Positions 42,388 to 51,052 of a stretch of 60,472 nucleotides of DNA are shown here, piece by piece. The stretch is from Ruminococcus sp. UBA3665 (GTDB taxonomy: Bacteria; Bacillota; Clostridia; Oscillospirales; Ruminococcaceae), in contig DFJS01000042.1 in assembly GCA_002373165.1 (NCBI GenBank), positions 1 to 60,472 of the forward strand, given 5' to 3'. The notes below the pieces were generated by a model. It did not search any database. It saw only the letters and a list, made by a program, of their open reading frames with translations, and was not told the DNA's origin. The position numbers and the translations under genes are program-made. Within the stretch, counting starts at the first letter, position 1. Every line of letters starts with the position of its first letter.

Positions 42388-42511
42388 TTTGTCCTCCTTG
42401 CAAGTGGTTTCTGTTACTATAACAGCGCGGCAGGAAAAATATTGGATTATTTTGAAAATTTTGTGATATTTTACAAATTCAAGATAAAATTCTGCTTTGC
42501 TTTTGTAATTT

Positions 42512-43267
42512 TTACGGACGGAATGCCTTGGGATGGACTTCGCAGTATTCCGGCAGTACCGGCTGTTCCAGGTGCGGACATCCGGCAAAGGCAAACTTGC
42601 CGATAGATTCTACAGAATCCGGAATGATAATTTTTTCCAGGGCGGGACAGTCACAGAATGCATATTTGTCAATGCGTTTCAGTCCTTCCGGCAGATGCAC
42701 TTCTTTCAGGCTGCCGCAGTCGTTGAAGGCCATGAATTTTATTATTTTCACAGAATCCGGAATAATAATTTTTTCCAGAGCCGAACAGCCGCTTGCAAAG
42801 CATTCCGGAATTTCTTCCAGATTTGCCGGAAGCTTCAGATTCACAAGCTTTTTGCAGCTCATGACCGTTCCCAGGCCGAGTTCTGTCAGTGAATCCGGAA
42901 ACGCCAGTTCTTTCAGCGATTTGCACCAGGCAAAGGCATGTTCATCAATCCGGATAAGACTTTCCGGCAGAACAAAACACTCGGCCGCTTCCTGCACGTT
43001 GAACACTGCCCATTCCAGTTCCCGGACGGTATCGGGAATTTTTACTGTTCCGGAAAGCGGAAGATTATGCAGTCCGGCAAGATATACCACGGGAAGCTGT
43101 TCGATATATGCCGGAATTTCTTCCGGCGTGCCTTTTTTGAAGCCCTTGATATAGACTTCATTATTTTCGATAAAATATTTAAAGCCGTCCGGGGTCAGCT
43201 GATAATTAGTATAATTATCAATCTGTTCCCGGAGTTTTTTCGGCATAGGAATCGAAATTTTCTTCAT
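42512..43267 (-). CDS. BspA-type leucine-rich repeat protein, cytosolic (251 aa)
   Basis: The ATG lies 18 bases after the stop of the paralogous LRR gene. After a basic head (MKKISIPMPKKLREQ) come about seven LRR_5 units with the consensus LxxIxIPDSVxxIxxxAFxxC (for example LEKIIIPDSVESIGKFAFAGC as the last). There is no signal peptide, membrane segment or cell-wall domain, unlike most BspA-like proteins, which are secreted. The shared N-terminal segment (LTPDGFKYFIENNEVYIKGF) is also present in the neighbour. Function unknown; probably protein binding. Part of the pfp operon by spacing. Confidence 0.85.
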   Translation of the reverse strand: MKKISIPMPKKLREQIDNYTNYQLTPDGFKYFIENNEVYIKGFKKGTPEEIPAYIEQLPVVYLAGLHNLPLSGTVKIPDTVRELEWAVFNVQEAAECFVLPESLIRIDEHAFAWCKSLKELAFPDSLTELGLGTVMSCKKLVNLKLPANLEEIPECFASGCSALEKIIIPDSVKIIKFMAFNDCGSLKEVHLPEGLKRIDKYAFCDCPALEKIIIPDSVESIGKFAFAGCPHLEQPVLPEYCEVHPKAFRP

Positions 43268-43285
43268 ATTGATGTTTCTCCTGTT

Positions 43286-43954
43286 TCAGTCAAATGCATC
43301 CGGATGAACCTGGCATCCATCCGGAATATCAGATTTTCTAAGATTTTCACATTCTGAAAAAGCACAGTCTCCGATTAATTTCAGATTTGCCGGAAAATTC
43401 ACAATTTTCAGATTCCGGCAGGAATAAAAGGCAAACGGCTGTATTTCTTTCACAGTTTCCGGAATATGAATTTCTTCAAGCGTTTTGCAGTATTCGGCAA
43501 AGCCGAAGGGAATTACAGTCAGGTGCTCCGGAACATGAATTTTTTTCAGCTGTGTGCATTCCTGCACAGTATATTCTCCCAGAGATTCCAGAGAATCCGG
43601 AAATATAATTTCTTCCATAGCATTGCAGCCGCAAAAAGCACAGTCTCCGATTTTTTCCACAGTTTCCGGAATAAAGATTTTCGTAATATATTTCTGATAA
43701 CGCAATACGCCGTCATCCAGTTCCCGGACAGTATCGGGAATGCGGATTTCTCCGGCAAGCCGGGATTTTCCCAGTCCGGACAGAAATACAACCGGGCACT
43801 CTTCAATATAAGCCGGAAGTTCCGCCGAAGTGCTTCTCTGACAGCCCAGAAGACAGGCCTTTCCGTCCTCGGTCAGATACCGGAAACCGTCAGGGGTGAT
43901 TTTACAGAAATCCAGTCTTTCCCGTAATCTGTTCCTGAAATTTTTGAATTTCAT
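43286..43954 (-). CDS. BspA-type leucine-rich repeat protein, cytosolic (222 aa)
   Basis: The start overlaps the pfp stop (ATGA at 43,951-43,954), so the two are translationally coupled. The N-terminus (MKFKNFRNRLRERLDFCKI) has no signal peptide. The segment ITPDGFRYLTEDGKACLLGC matches that of the next gene, and five to six LRR_5 units follow (IHIPETVKEIQPFAFYSC as example). The two LRR genes are tandem duplicates that have diverged. No enzyme domain. Coupling to a glycolytic enzyme gene is unexpected and gives no clear function. Confidence 0.85.
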   Translation of the reverse strand: MKFKNFRNRLRERLDFCKITPDGFRYLTEDGKACLLGCQRSTSAELPAYIEECPVVFLSGLGKSRLAGEIRIPDTVRELDDGVLRYQKYITKIFIPETVEKIGDCAFCGCNAMEEIIFPDSLESLGEYTVQECTQLKKIHVPEHLTVIPFGFAEYCKTLEEIHIPETVKEIQPFAFYSCRNLKIVNFPANLKLIGDCAFSECENLRKSDIPDGCQVHPDAFD

Positions 43955-45174
43955 CGCATCTGCAAAGGCCGCTGAAAATGTACCGGCAAACCGTTTTTCA
44001 TGAGAATATTCACTTCGCCCTGAATCAGCGGCAGAAAATACGAGACTGCCGCATCCGTAACCTGATTCTGTTCCGGCGAAATCCATTCTTTCGGGAACAT
44101 CTTTTCCAGATTGGCCGTGTTGGAAGCCTCTGTCATTTCGATTGTCACGGCATACGGAATATCGCTGACTCTTCTGAAATACATCATCTGGCCTGTATTG
44201 CCGTCCAGAGCCGCACTCAGTGCATGACGGCCGATGCGTTCGGCCTCGTCGATATCCGTTTTGGAGCAGATATGCGAAGAGCATCTCTGCATGACATTCA
44301 GTTCAATCGAACGTACTTTGCAGCCGATTCTGTCAGCAACCAGCCGTTCCAGATATTTTCCCACCCCGGACAGATATTTATGCCCGAAATTATCTACTTT
44401 TCCGGACTGGAATTCTTCCGAACTGCCGTCAGAAACAGAAATGCCTTCTGAAACAGCGACAATTACGGCTTTATGCTTGGCCATTTCTTTTCTGACATCT
44501 TCCAGGAACTGTTCAGAAGAAAATTCCGCTTCCGGCAGATAGATTAAATGCGGAGCTTCCTCGCCGTTGGCGCGGAGCACGCAGGTCGAGGCCGTCAGCC
44601 AGCCGGCATGTCTGCCCATGATTTCAATCACAGTCACGGACGGAATACTGTAAACACTGCTGTCCCGGATGATTTCCTGCACAGTTGCGGCGACATACTT
44701 CGCGGCGGAACCAAATCCCGGCGTATGATCAGTCACGGGAAGATCATTATCAATTGTCTTCGGTACGCCGATGACTTTAATATCCGAACTGATATTTTTC
44801 AGATATGCCGATAATTTAACTACCGTATCCATCGAATCATTACCGCCGATGTAGACAAAAATCTCGATTCTGTGAACTGTCAGAGTATGCAGAATTTTTT
44901 CATACACAGCCGGATCGGATTCAAAATCCGGGAGTTTATACCGGCACGAACCCAGCATAGTTGAGGGAGTCTGCCGGAGCAGTTCCATATCTTCATTTGT
45001 TTTGATCATGCTTTTCAGATTTAATAATTCATCATTGATGATGCCTTCAATTCCGTTGATAGAGCCGAAAATAGCATCAATTTCTTCTGTCAGAAGTCCC
45101 TGCTTGAATACGCCCACCAGGCTGGCGTTGATGGCACAGGTAGGGCCGCCGGATTGTGCAATTGCAATGTTCAT
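43951..45174 (-). CDS. pfp: Pyrophosphate-dependent 6-phosphofructokinase (407 aa)
   Basis: GGAG precedes the ATG. AQSGGPTCAINASL (6-19) starts the nucleotide or PPi site. GGNDSMDT (~109-116) and PKTIDNDLPVTDHTPGFG (~138-155) carry the aspartate and lysine that mark PPi rather than ATP use (ATP enzymes have GGDG and PGTIDND). MGRHAGW (~186-192) binds fructose 6-phosphate. The reaction is reversible phosphorylation of fructose 6-phosphate in glycolysis with PPi. It is followed with overlap by two LRR genes and preceded at 61 bases by an unknown gene with its own promoter. Confidence 0.9.
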   Translation of the reverse strand: MNIAIAQSGGPTCAINASLVGVFKQGLLTEEIDAIFGSINGIEGIINDELLNLKSMIKTNEDMELLRQTPSTMLGSCRYKLPDFESDPAVYEKILHTLTVHRIEIFVYIGGNDSMDTVVKLSAYLKNISSDIKVIGVPKTIDNDLPVTDHTPGFGSAAKYVAATVQEIIRDSSVYSIPSVTVIEIMGRHAGWLTASTCVLRANGEEAPHLIYLPEAEFSSEQFLEDVRKEMAKHKAVIVAVSEGISVSDGSSEEFQSGKVDNFGHKYLSGVGKYLERLVADRIGCKVRSIELNVMQRCSSHICSKTDIDEAERIGRHALSAALDGNTGQMMYFRRVSDIPYAVTIEMTEASNTANLEKMFPKEWISPEQNQVTDAAVSYFLPLIQGEVNILMKNGLPVHFQRPLQMR

Positions 45175-45235
45175 AATAAAAATTCTCCTCTTTGATTAAA
45201 AATATTCTCAATCTGATTTTGTATTCTGCATGGAT

Positions 45236-45655
45236 TCAGGAAGCCCAGATTAACGTTTCATCAACGAGCTGTATAGTTTCTGCATCCTGTTCAATACGAT
45301 AACGATAACAGCGGGCATACCGTTTTCCGAACTGAATCATCATAAAAGCAACTCCGTTTTCCTGACAGCAGAGTTCAGCATAGGCTTCTTTGTAATACAT
45401 TCCGTTGGCTGTATTATCCGGAACTGTATCCGGTGCGGCCGTTTGCAGACCATGTGAAGAATATCGGAATACAGCTTCTTTTTCAGAGAGGGGCTTCCAT
45501 TCATCATTTTTCTGAGAAAAGCCAAAACAAATTATGATACTTTCCGGAGGCGTTCCAAAAATACTGCGATTTTCCTGTAACATTCCGGTTTCGCAGACTT
45601 TCCGGTAATGCTCTGTACATATTTTCACGAATGCATTACACAAATCAGTGTTCAA
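45236..45655 (-). CDS. Hypothetical cytosolic protein (139 aa)
   Basis: The start is taken as the TTG at 45,655, six bases after a perfect AGGAGGTG; the open frame extends 13 codons further but overlaps that box. The product has no signal peptide or membrane segment. A mixed alpha/beta character is suggested (LCNAFVKICTEHYRKVCE, IIICFGFSQKND, VAFMMIQFGKRYARCYRY). No family recognised. It is the first gene behind the promoter at 45,745-45,773 and lies 61 bases before pfp, so it probably heads that operon. Confidence 0.65.
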   Translation of the reverse strand: MNTDLCNAFVKICTEHYRKVCETGMLQENRSIFGTPPESIIICFGFSQKNDEWKPLSEKEAVFRYSSHGLQTAAPDTVPDNTANGMYYKEAYAELCCQENGVAFMMIQFGKRYARCYRYRIEQDAETIQLVDETLIWAS

Positions 45656-45744
45656 AAGCCGCACCTCCTGCTTTATTCCGCTTGCAGCACACAAGCAAAT
45701 TGAGATAACATATCATTGCAGACAGATTTTTTCCATACATGTTT

Positions 45745-45773
45745 TTATTATACCAGATTTTACAGAATATTGC
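45745..45773 (-). promoter_or_regulatory. Sigma-A promoter of the hypothetical-pfp-LRR operon
   Basis: TTGCAA (45,768-45,773), 17 bases, TATAAT (45,745-45,750). It is divergent from the lepA promoter. Confidence 0.77.
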
Positions 45774-45804
45774 AAGCTGTTTCTGCCGATTCCTGAAAAA
45801 ATGC

Positions 45805-45833
45805 TTTACTTTTCCGGAAATCTATGCTATAAT
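45805..45833 (+). promoter_or_regulatory. Sigma-A promoter of lepA
   Basis: TTTACT (45,805-45,810), 17 bases, TATAAT (45,828-45,833) with an extended TGC before it. Confidence 0.77.
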
Positions 45834-45861
45834 AAATTATATTATAAATACGGAGGAATGT

Positions 45862-47667
45862 ATGTTGAATTCTGAAAATATCCGAAATTTCTGCATTATT
45901 GCACATATCGACCACGGCAAATCCACCCTTGCCGACAGAATATTAGAAAAAACCCAGACTGTCGCCCAGCGTGACATGGAACAGCAGATTCTTGATAATA
46001 TGGATCTGGAACGCGAACGCGGCATTACGATCAAAGCCCGCGCTGTCCGGCTGAATTATCAGGCCAATGACGGACAGACTTACGTGTTCAATCTGATTGA
46101 TACCCCCGGCCATGTGGATTTTAATTATGAAGTTTCCCGTTCTCTGGCCGCCTGCGAAGGCGCAATTCTGATTGTGGATGCTTCTCAGGGCATCGAAGCC
46201 CAAACCCTCGCCAATACCTATCTTGCTATTGAACATGACCTGGAAGTCGTGCCCGTTGTGAACAAGATTGATCTGCCGTCCGCACAGCCGGAAAAAGTCT
46301 GCCAGGAAGTCGAAGATGTCATCGGCATTCCGGCGATGGATGCGCCTCGGATTTCGGCCAAGCTCGGCACAAATGTCGAAGAAGTGCTCGAAAAAATTGT
46401 CACAGATATCCCGGCTCCGGACGGCGACCCGTCTGCTCCGCTGAAAGCTTTGATTTTCGACAGCTATTATGATTCTTATAAAGGCGTTATTATCTATGTG
46501 AGAGTCAAAGAAGGCACGGTAAAAGTCGGCGATGTCATTCATCTGATGGCGACAGGTTCGGAATTTACCGTCACAGAAACAGGCTATATGACGACAGATC
46601 AGCTTGTCAATACAGGAACGCTTCAGGCCGGAGAAGTCGGCTATATTGCGGCATCCATCAAGAGTATCGGCGATACACAGGTCGGCGATACGGTCACACT
46701 GGCGGCCAATCCCTGCGCGGAAGCTCTGCCCGGTTACAGAAAAGTCAATCCGATGGTATTTTCCGGCATTTACCCGGCAGACGGCGCAAAATACGGCGAT
46801 CTGCGGGATGCTCTCGAAAAATTACAGCTGAATGATGCCGCTCTTTCCTTCGAGCCGGAAACTTCTGTGGCCTTAGGCTTCGGATTCCGGTGCGGATTTC
46901 TGGGACTGCTGCATATGGAAATCATTCAGGAAAGACTAGAGCGTGAATATAATCTGGATTTAATCACCACTGCGCCGTCTGTTATCTACAAAGTAACTCT
47001 GACGGACGGAACGGTTCAGTATATCGACAACCCGACAAATTATCCGGACCCTTCCGTGCTTTCCATAGCAGAAGAGCCTATGGTCAGGGCTGATATTCTT
47101 GTGCCTTCGGAATTTGTCGGCAATGTCATGGATTTGTGTCAGGACAGACGCGGCACGTTCAAAGATATGCAGTATCTTGATGATACCAGAGTCACACTCA
47201 AATATGAACTGCCTCTGAATGAAATTGTCTATGATTTCTTTGATGCACTCAAATCCAGAACGCGCGGCTATGCTTCTTTTGATTATGAATTAATGGGCTA
47301 TGCGCCTTCTAAATTAGTCAAGCTGGATATTCTCCTCAACGGCGAAATTGTGGATGCACTGAGCTTTATCGTCCATGCAGACAAGGCCTATGCCAGAGCC
47401 AGAAAAATCGCCGAAAAACTGAAAGACAACATTCCGCGGCAGCTGTTTGAAGTGCCGATTCAGGCGGCAGTCGGCGGAAAGATCATCGCCCGTGAGACGG
47501 TCAAGGCCATGAGAAAAGATGTTCTTGCAAAATGCTACGGCGGTGACATCACCAGAAAGAAAAAGCTTCTCGAAAAACAGAAAGAGGGCAAAAAACGTAT
47601 GCGTCAGTTAGGAACAGTCGAAGTGCCGCAGGAAGCGTTCATGAGTGTTCTGAAACTTGATGAATAA
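45862..47667 (+). CDS. lepA: Elongation factor 4 (LepA), 601 aa
   Basis: The ATG at 45,862 has GGAGG five bases upstream and gives the usual length of about 600 residues. G1 is AHIDHGKST (~14-22), the switch region has GITIKARAV, G3 is DTPGHVDF, G4 is NKIDLP. The C-terminal part has the LepA-specific GGKIIARETVKAMRKDVLAK and ends KRMRQLGTVEVPQEAFMSVL. LepA is a ribosomal GTPase that back-translocates or rescues stalled ribosomes and helps ribosome assembly. It begins a run with a zinc-ribbon protein and hemW; lepA next to hemW is a common order in Firmicutes. Confidence 0.97.
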   Translation: MLNSENIRNFCIIAHIDHGKSTLADRILEKTQTVAQRDMEQQILDNMDLERERGITIKARAVRLNYQANDGQTYVFNLIDTPGHVDFNYEVSRSLAACEGAILIVDASQGIEAQTLANTYLAIEHDLEVVPVVNKIDLPSAQPEKVCQEVEDVIGIPAMDAPRISAKLGTNVEEVLEKIVTDIPAPDGDPSAPLKALIFDSYYDSYKGVIIYVRVKEGTVKVGDVIHLMATGSEFTVTETGYMTTDQLVNTGTLQAGEVGYIAASIKSIGDTQVGDTVTLAANPCAEALPGYRKVNPMVFSGIYPADGAKYGDLRDALEKLQLNDAALSFEPETSVALGFGFRCGFLGLLHMEIIQERLEREYNLDLITTAPSVIYKVTLTDGTVQYIDNPTNYPDPSVLSIAEEPMVRADILVPSEFVGNVMDLCQDRRGTFKDMQYLDDTRVTLKYELPLNEIVYDFFDALKSRTRGYASFDYELMGYAPSKLVKLDILLNGEIVDALSFIVHADKAYARARKIAEKLKDNIPRQLFEVPIQAAVGGKIIARETVKAMRKDVLAKCYGGDITRKKKLLEKQKEGKKRMRQLGTVEVPQEAFMSVLKLDE

Positions 47668-47685
47668 TACAGGAGGGCAGTTCTG

Positions 47686-48009
47686 ATGAAATATATCTGT
47701 CCGCACTGCGGAGAAAAAACATTTACGCCTTTGCAGAAGGCTCTGGCAGGTTCTTACAGGAGTTTCGGCAAGCCCTGCCCCAAATGCGGAAAACGCTGCT
47801 GCAACGGCATGGGATCTATCTATTTTGACAGCATTATTTCGATTATAGCATTTGTTTTCATCATGATTATTTATTTCAAATCCGATGCTTCCCAGAAAAC
47901 GCAGAGCAGTATTCTGATTGCTGCGATTATCGGCATCAGTTTTGCAGTCAGCTTTTTATTCCGGATGTTTTTCGGGAAACTGGTAGAGCCTATCCGGAGA
48001 ATGCAATGA
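47686..48009 (+). CDS. Zinc-ribbon membrane protein (107 aa)
   Basis: AGGAGG lies before the ATG. Two CxxC pairs (CPHC at 5-8 and CPKC at 31-34) form a zinc ribbon, with extra cysteines in KRCC. Two transmembrane helices follow (~50-66 and ~76-92). Function unknown. It sits 18 bases after lepA, and its stop overlaps the hemW start (ATGA), so it is co-translated with hemW. Confidence 0.75.
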   Translation: MKYICPHCGEKTFTPLQKALAGSYRSFGKPCPKCGKRCCNGMGSIYFDSIISIIAFVFIMIIYFKSDASQKTQSSILIAAIIGISFAVSFLFRMFFGKLVEPIRRMQ

Positions 48010-49091
48010 CCGGAATTTATATTCATGTGCCATTCTGTGCGCGGAAATGCCCGTACTGTGATTTTTATTCCGTGCCTTACCGGAAAGTTACGGCAGAACT
48101 CTATGTGCAGGCAGTTATCCGGAATCTGAACCATTACCGGAATTTCGATTCTGTAGACAGCATTTATTTCGGCGGAGGAACGCCCTCGCTGTTATCTGCA
48201 AAACAGATTTCTGATATTCTCGAAACATGCAGTAAGAATTTTAAATTAGACAGTACTCCCGAAATCACACTCGAATACAATCCGTCAAGAGCGGATTTTC
48301 AGTATCTTTATGATTTGCGCACTGCCGGAATCAAACGGCTTTCGATAGGCACACAGAGCTTTTCTGATTCTCAGCTGAAACTGTTAGGCAGAACGCACAC
48401 TGCTGAACAGAATCTGCAAACTGTCCGAAATGCCGAAAAAGCAGGATTCCATAATATTTCCTGTGATTTGATGCTTGCACTCCCGTATCAGACGGAAGAA
48501 GTTCTTTCTGAAACGCTGGAGATTCTGACCTCTCTGCCGATTCAGCATGTTTCGGCGTATCTTCTCCAGATAGAAGAAAACACGCCGTTTTATACGAATC
48601 CGGAAATTCTGGACAATCTTCCAGATGATGACAGTTCTGTTGACAGGTATCTGCAAACAGTTAGCACGCTGGAAAATGCCGGATTCTATCAGTATGAAGT
48701 TTCCAGTTTCGCGAAACCGGGCTTTGAAAGTCAGCATAACTTAAGATACTGGTACTGTCAGGATTATCTCGGCATTGGCGCAGGGGCACATTCCTGCATC
48801 CAAAACAGAAGATTTTCCGTCCCGGAAGATGTGCAATTATTCTGTAAAAATCAGATTCAGCAGGAAATTACTATTTCAGAAACTGCCTGTGACCCGGAAG
48901 AAAAATTAATGCTGGCTTTTCGTACAAGCAGGGGAGTTCCGGAATCTTCCCTCAGTCAGAATGCAAGAAAAAAACTTCCGATGCTGATAAAAAATGATTA
49001 TATAAAATTAAAAGAAAATAATTGCATTGCACTGACTCCAAAAGGCTTCGCCGTCTCGAATGCTGTGATTGCCGCGCTTCTGGATATATAA
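48006..49091 (+). CDS. hemW: HemW-type radical SAM protein (361 aa)
   Basis: The radical SAM cluster motif is CARKCPYC (Cys11, Cys15, Cys18), in the HemN/HemW context GIYIHVPFC..CDFYS. FGGGTPSLL (~57-65) is the SAM-binding GGE-like strand, and QHNLRYWYCQDYLGIGAGAH (~240-259) is typical of HemW. HemW binds heme and inserts it into respiratory enzymes; older annotation as coproporphyrinogen oxidase does not hold for this subgroup. It starts within the stop of the zinc-ribbon gene. Confidence 0.93.
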   Translation: MTGIYIHVPFCARKCPYCDFYSVPYRKVTAELYVQAVIRNLNHYRNFDSVDSIYFGGGTPSLLSAKQISDILETCSKNFKLDSTPEITLEYNPSRADFQYLYDLRTAGIKRLSIGTQSFSDSQLKLLGRTHTAEQNLQTVRNAEKAGFHNISCDLMLALPYQTEEVLSETLEILTSLPIQHVSAYLLQIEENTPFYTNPEILDNLPDDDSSVDRYLQTVSTLENAGFYQYEVSSFAKPGFESQHNLRYWYCQDYLGIGAGAHSCIQNRRFSVPEDVQLFCKNQIQQEITISETACDPEEKLMLAFRTSRGVPESSLSQNARKKLPMLIKNDYIKLKENNCIALTPKGFAVSNAVIAALLDI

Positions 49092-49122
49092 AAAAATCGC
49101 CCTTTGCAGGACGATTTTTTAT
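49090..49122. terminator. Bidirectional terminator
   Basis: AAAAAAATCG pairs with CGATTTTTT, with an inner CCT/AGG stem. It lies between convergent hemW and the peptide-binding lipoprotein gene. Confidence 0.87.
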
Positions 49123-49123
49123 T

Positions 49124-51052
49124 TCAGGATTTCAGATTTTCTTTCCGTTCCTGTTCCCATTTCTGATAGGCCTGTTCATATTCTTCCATGCTGAACGACG
49201 TTTCGCCGACTTTGCAGTATTTGAGTCTTTGCATGACAATGCCGATAGAAGCATGTTCAGATTCAAACGGATTCAGTTTCGAGATCACATGGCCTTCGGG
49301 TTCGATTGAAAACGGAGAAGCAATTGCATGATCAATCAGCATACGTTCGGCTTCGGAAAAGAGTGTGTAGCGTTTCTGGGCATCATCATAGACAGCAGCA
49401 GCTTCTTTCACTTTGGCCTGCCATGCCTGGAAGAGCTTCTGTGTTTTGGGATCTTCGCTCTGATCCCAGAAGATATAGTCATTCCCGGCTTTGAACGATT
49501 CTGTATAAGTCAGCGGATCGGCATAATCCGCGCCCCAGTTGCATTTCATGAAGGCATATTTTCCGCTGCGGCGGACAGAGGCCAGAAATCCTGTTTCGGG
49601 ACCCGGTTCGACAATGATTTCAATAAAATCCTTACCGAGTGTTTCTTCCAGTTCTTCCCGGACAAGATTACATTCCGCCTCCCAGTTGAGAACGGACGGA
49701 TTATAAGGCATAAGGACTTTAATCGGCAAAGAAGCTCCGGCCTGTTCCAGTTCCGGAACAGCGGCATCACGGTAAGCTTTTGCCTGTTCGGGGCTGTAAT
49801 TGCTGACTACGTCTTTCAGTGCAGGATACTGTGTATAATCCAGCCCGGCGGCAAATGTGAAATCCTTCGGAGTAATCGTATCATTCAGAAGCGATTGATA
49901 ATGATAAGGGTTATACAGATACAGCAGGGCTTCTTTATTCACGGCACTGACAAGCGCATGACGGAAATTTTCGTTATTCACGGCGATTTTCCAGTTTTCC
50001 GGTTCATAGACTTCGTCGAACTGCGGATCAAAATTGAATGTATAAAAAAAACTATAAGAATTATCCGGCTTATTGGGATGCACCAGCATTCTTGTTTCCG
50101 GATTATTCATCCAGTCATCCAGCTGATCGAAACTGATCTGAGCATAATCGATTTTATTATCCAGGAACATATCACCCTGTACAGCATAGGCATCGAAATT
50201 ATATTCGCGCTGCACACGGTCGATATAGACATGTTCGGCATCCCAGTAAGAGGGATTTTTAGTCAGAATCTGCATTTCCTGCGGCTGCCATTCGGAAAGA
50301 ATAAATGCTCCGTTATAAAGAATATTTTTATGATCGCGGCCGAACATATCGCCGGTTTCTTCCAGGAATCTGCGGCTGACCGGCATATAGGACGGATAAC
50401 TCAGCACACTCAGGAAAAACGGGCAGGGCTGATCGAGCGTATAGACAAGCGTATAGTCATCCAGAGCTTTTACGCCGATTTCTTCCGGAAGGACTTCCGC
50501 CATAGTTTCCCGTTCCGGCGCATTGCTGTCCGGCTTTTCGCCTTTGGGATTTTTGCTGGAACTGCGCCATGCAGTATAGTCATAATATGCCTGCGCATTG
50601 TGAACAACAGAACCGGATACATACATGTACTGAATATCTGATTCATGTTTGGCATTGTTGACATATTCGGCTGCGGCCACCCAGTCATCCGCAACGACTT
50701 CGTCATAGAGATTGCCCTGATAATCCACCCAGCTGACACCCTGCCGGATATGGAACGTCCACTCGGTCTGATCGGCATTATGTGACCAGCTTTCGGCAAG
50801 ACCGGGCATCACATTTCCGTAGCAGTCATAATCTACCAGGCAATCGATTGTATTGGCAGAAATATAAGTTTCGTTATAAGTATTTGTTGTCAGATAATTC
50901 AGCGTTACAACTTCTGTAGGATAATACATGCGGAAGACAGTTTCTTCTTCAGGCGATTCGGGAGTGCCCTCCATGATGATTTCTTCCGGCTGACTGCACG
51001 ATGTCAGAAAAAACAGGACAGATGCACACAGCAAAGCCATTAATTTTTTCAT
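49124..51052 (-). CDS. Family-5 peptide-type solute-binding lipoprotein (642 aa)
   Basis: The signal peptide ends in LTSC (Cys19). The chain follows the SBP_bac_5 (OppA/DppA) order: FRMYYPTEVVTLNYLTTNTY, MPGLAESWSHNADQTEWTFH, IRQGVSWVD, NGAFILSEWQ, then FRHALVSAVNKEALL and a Tyr/Asp-rich ligand wall near CNWGADYADPLTY. At 642 residues it is longer than most (about 540). No opp/dpp permease gene is adjacent. It is coupled by an ATGA overlap to the diguanylate cyclase upstream, so it may act as its extracellular ligand receptor. Confidence 0.88.
   Translation of the reverse strand: MKKLMALLCASVLFFLTSCSQPEEIIMEGTPESPEEETVFRMYYPTEVVTLNYLTTNTYNETYISANTIDCLVDYDCYGNVMPGLAESWSHNADQTEWTFHIRQGVSWVDYQGNLYDEVVADDWVAAAEYVNNAKHESDIQYMYVSGSVVHNAQAYYDYTAWRSSSKNPKGEKPDSNAPERETMAEVLPEEIGVKALDDYTLVYTLDQPCPFFLSVLSYPSYMPVSRRFLEETGDMFGRDHKNILYNGAFILSEWQPQEMQILTKNPSYWDAEHVYIDRVQREYNFDAYAVQGDMFLDNKIDYAQISFDQLDDWMNNPETRMLVHPNKPDNSYSFFYTFNFDPQFDEVYEPENWKIAVNNENFRHALVSAVNKEALLYLYNPYHYQSLLNDTITPKDFTFAAGLDYTQYPALKDVVSNYSPEQAKAYRDAAVPELEQAGASLPIKVLMPYNPSVLNWEAECNLVREELEETLGKDFIEIIVEPGPETGFLASVRRSGKYAFMKCNWGADYADPLTYTESFKAGNDYIFWDQSEDPKTQKLFQAWQAKVKEAAAVYDDAQKRYTLFSEAERMLIDHAIASPFSIEPEGHVISKLNPFESEHASIGIVMQRLKYCKVGETSFSMEEYEQAYQKWEQERKENLKS

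Noticed and set aside
43286..44284. A 332-residue start for the first LRR protein
   Set aside because: The first 110 codons lie inside pfp in another frame. The ATG at 43,954 overlapping the pfp stop is the natural start.
49328..50641. A 437-codon open frame on the plus strand
   Set aside because: It is antisense to the peptide-binding lipoprotein gene, with Ile/Phe-rich sequence and no domain.
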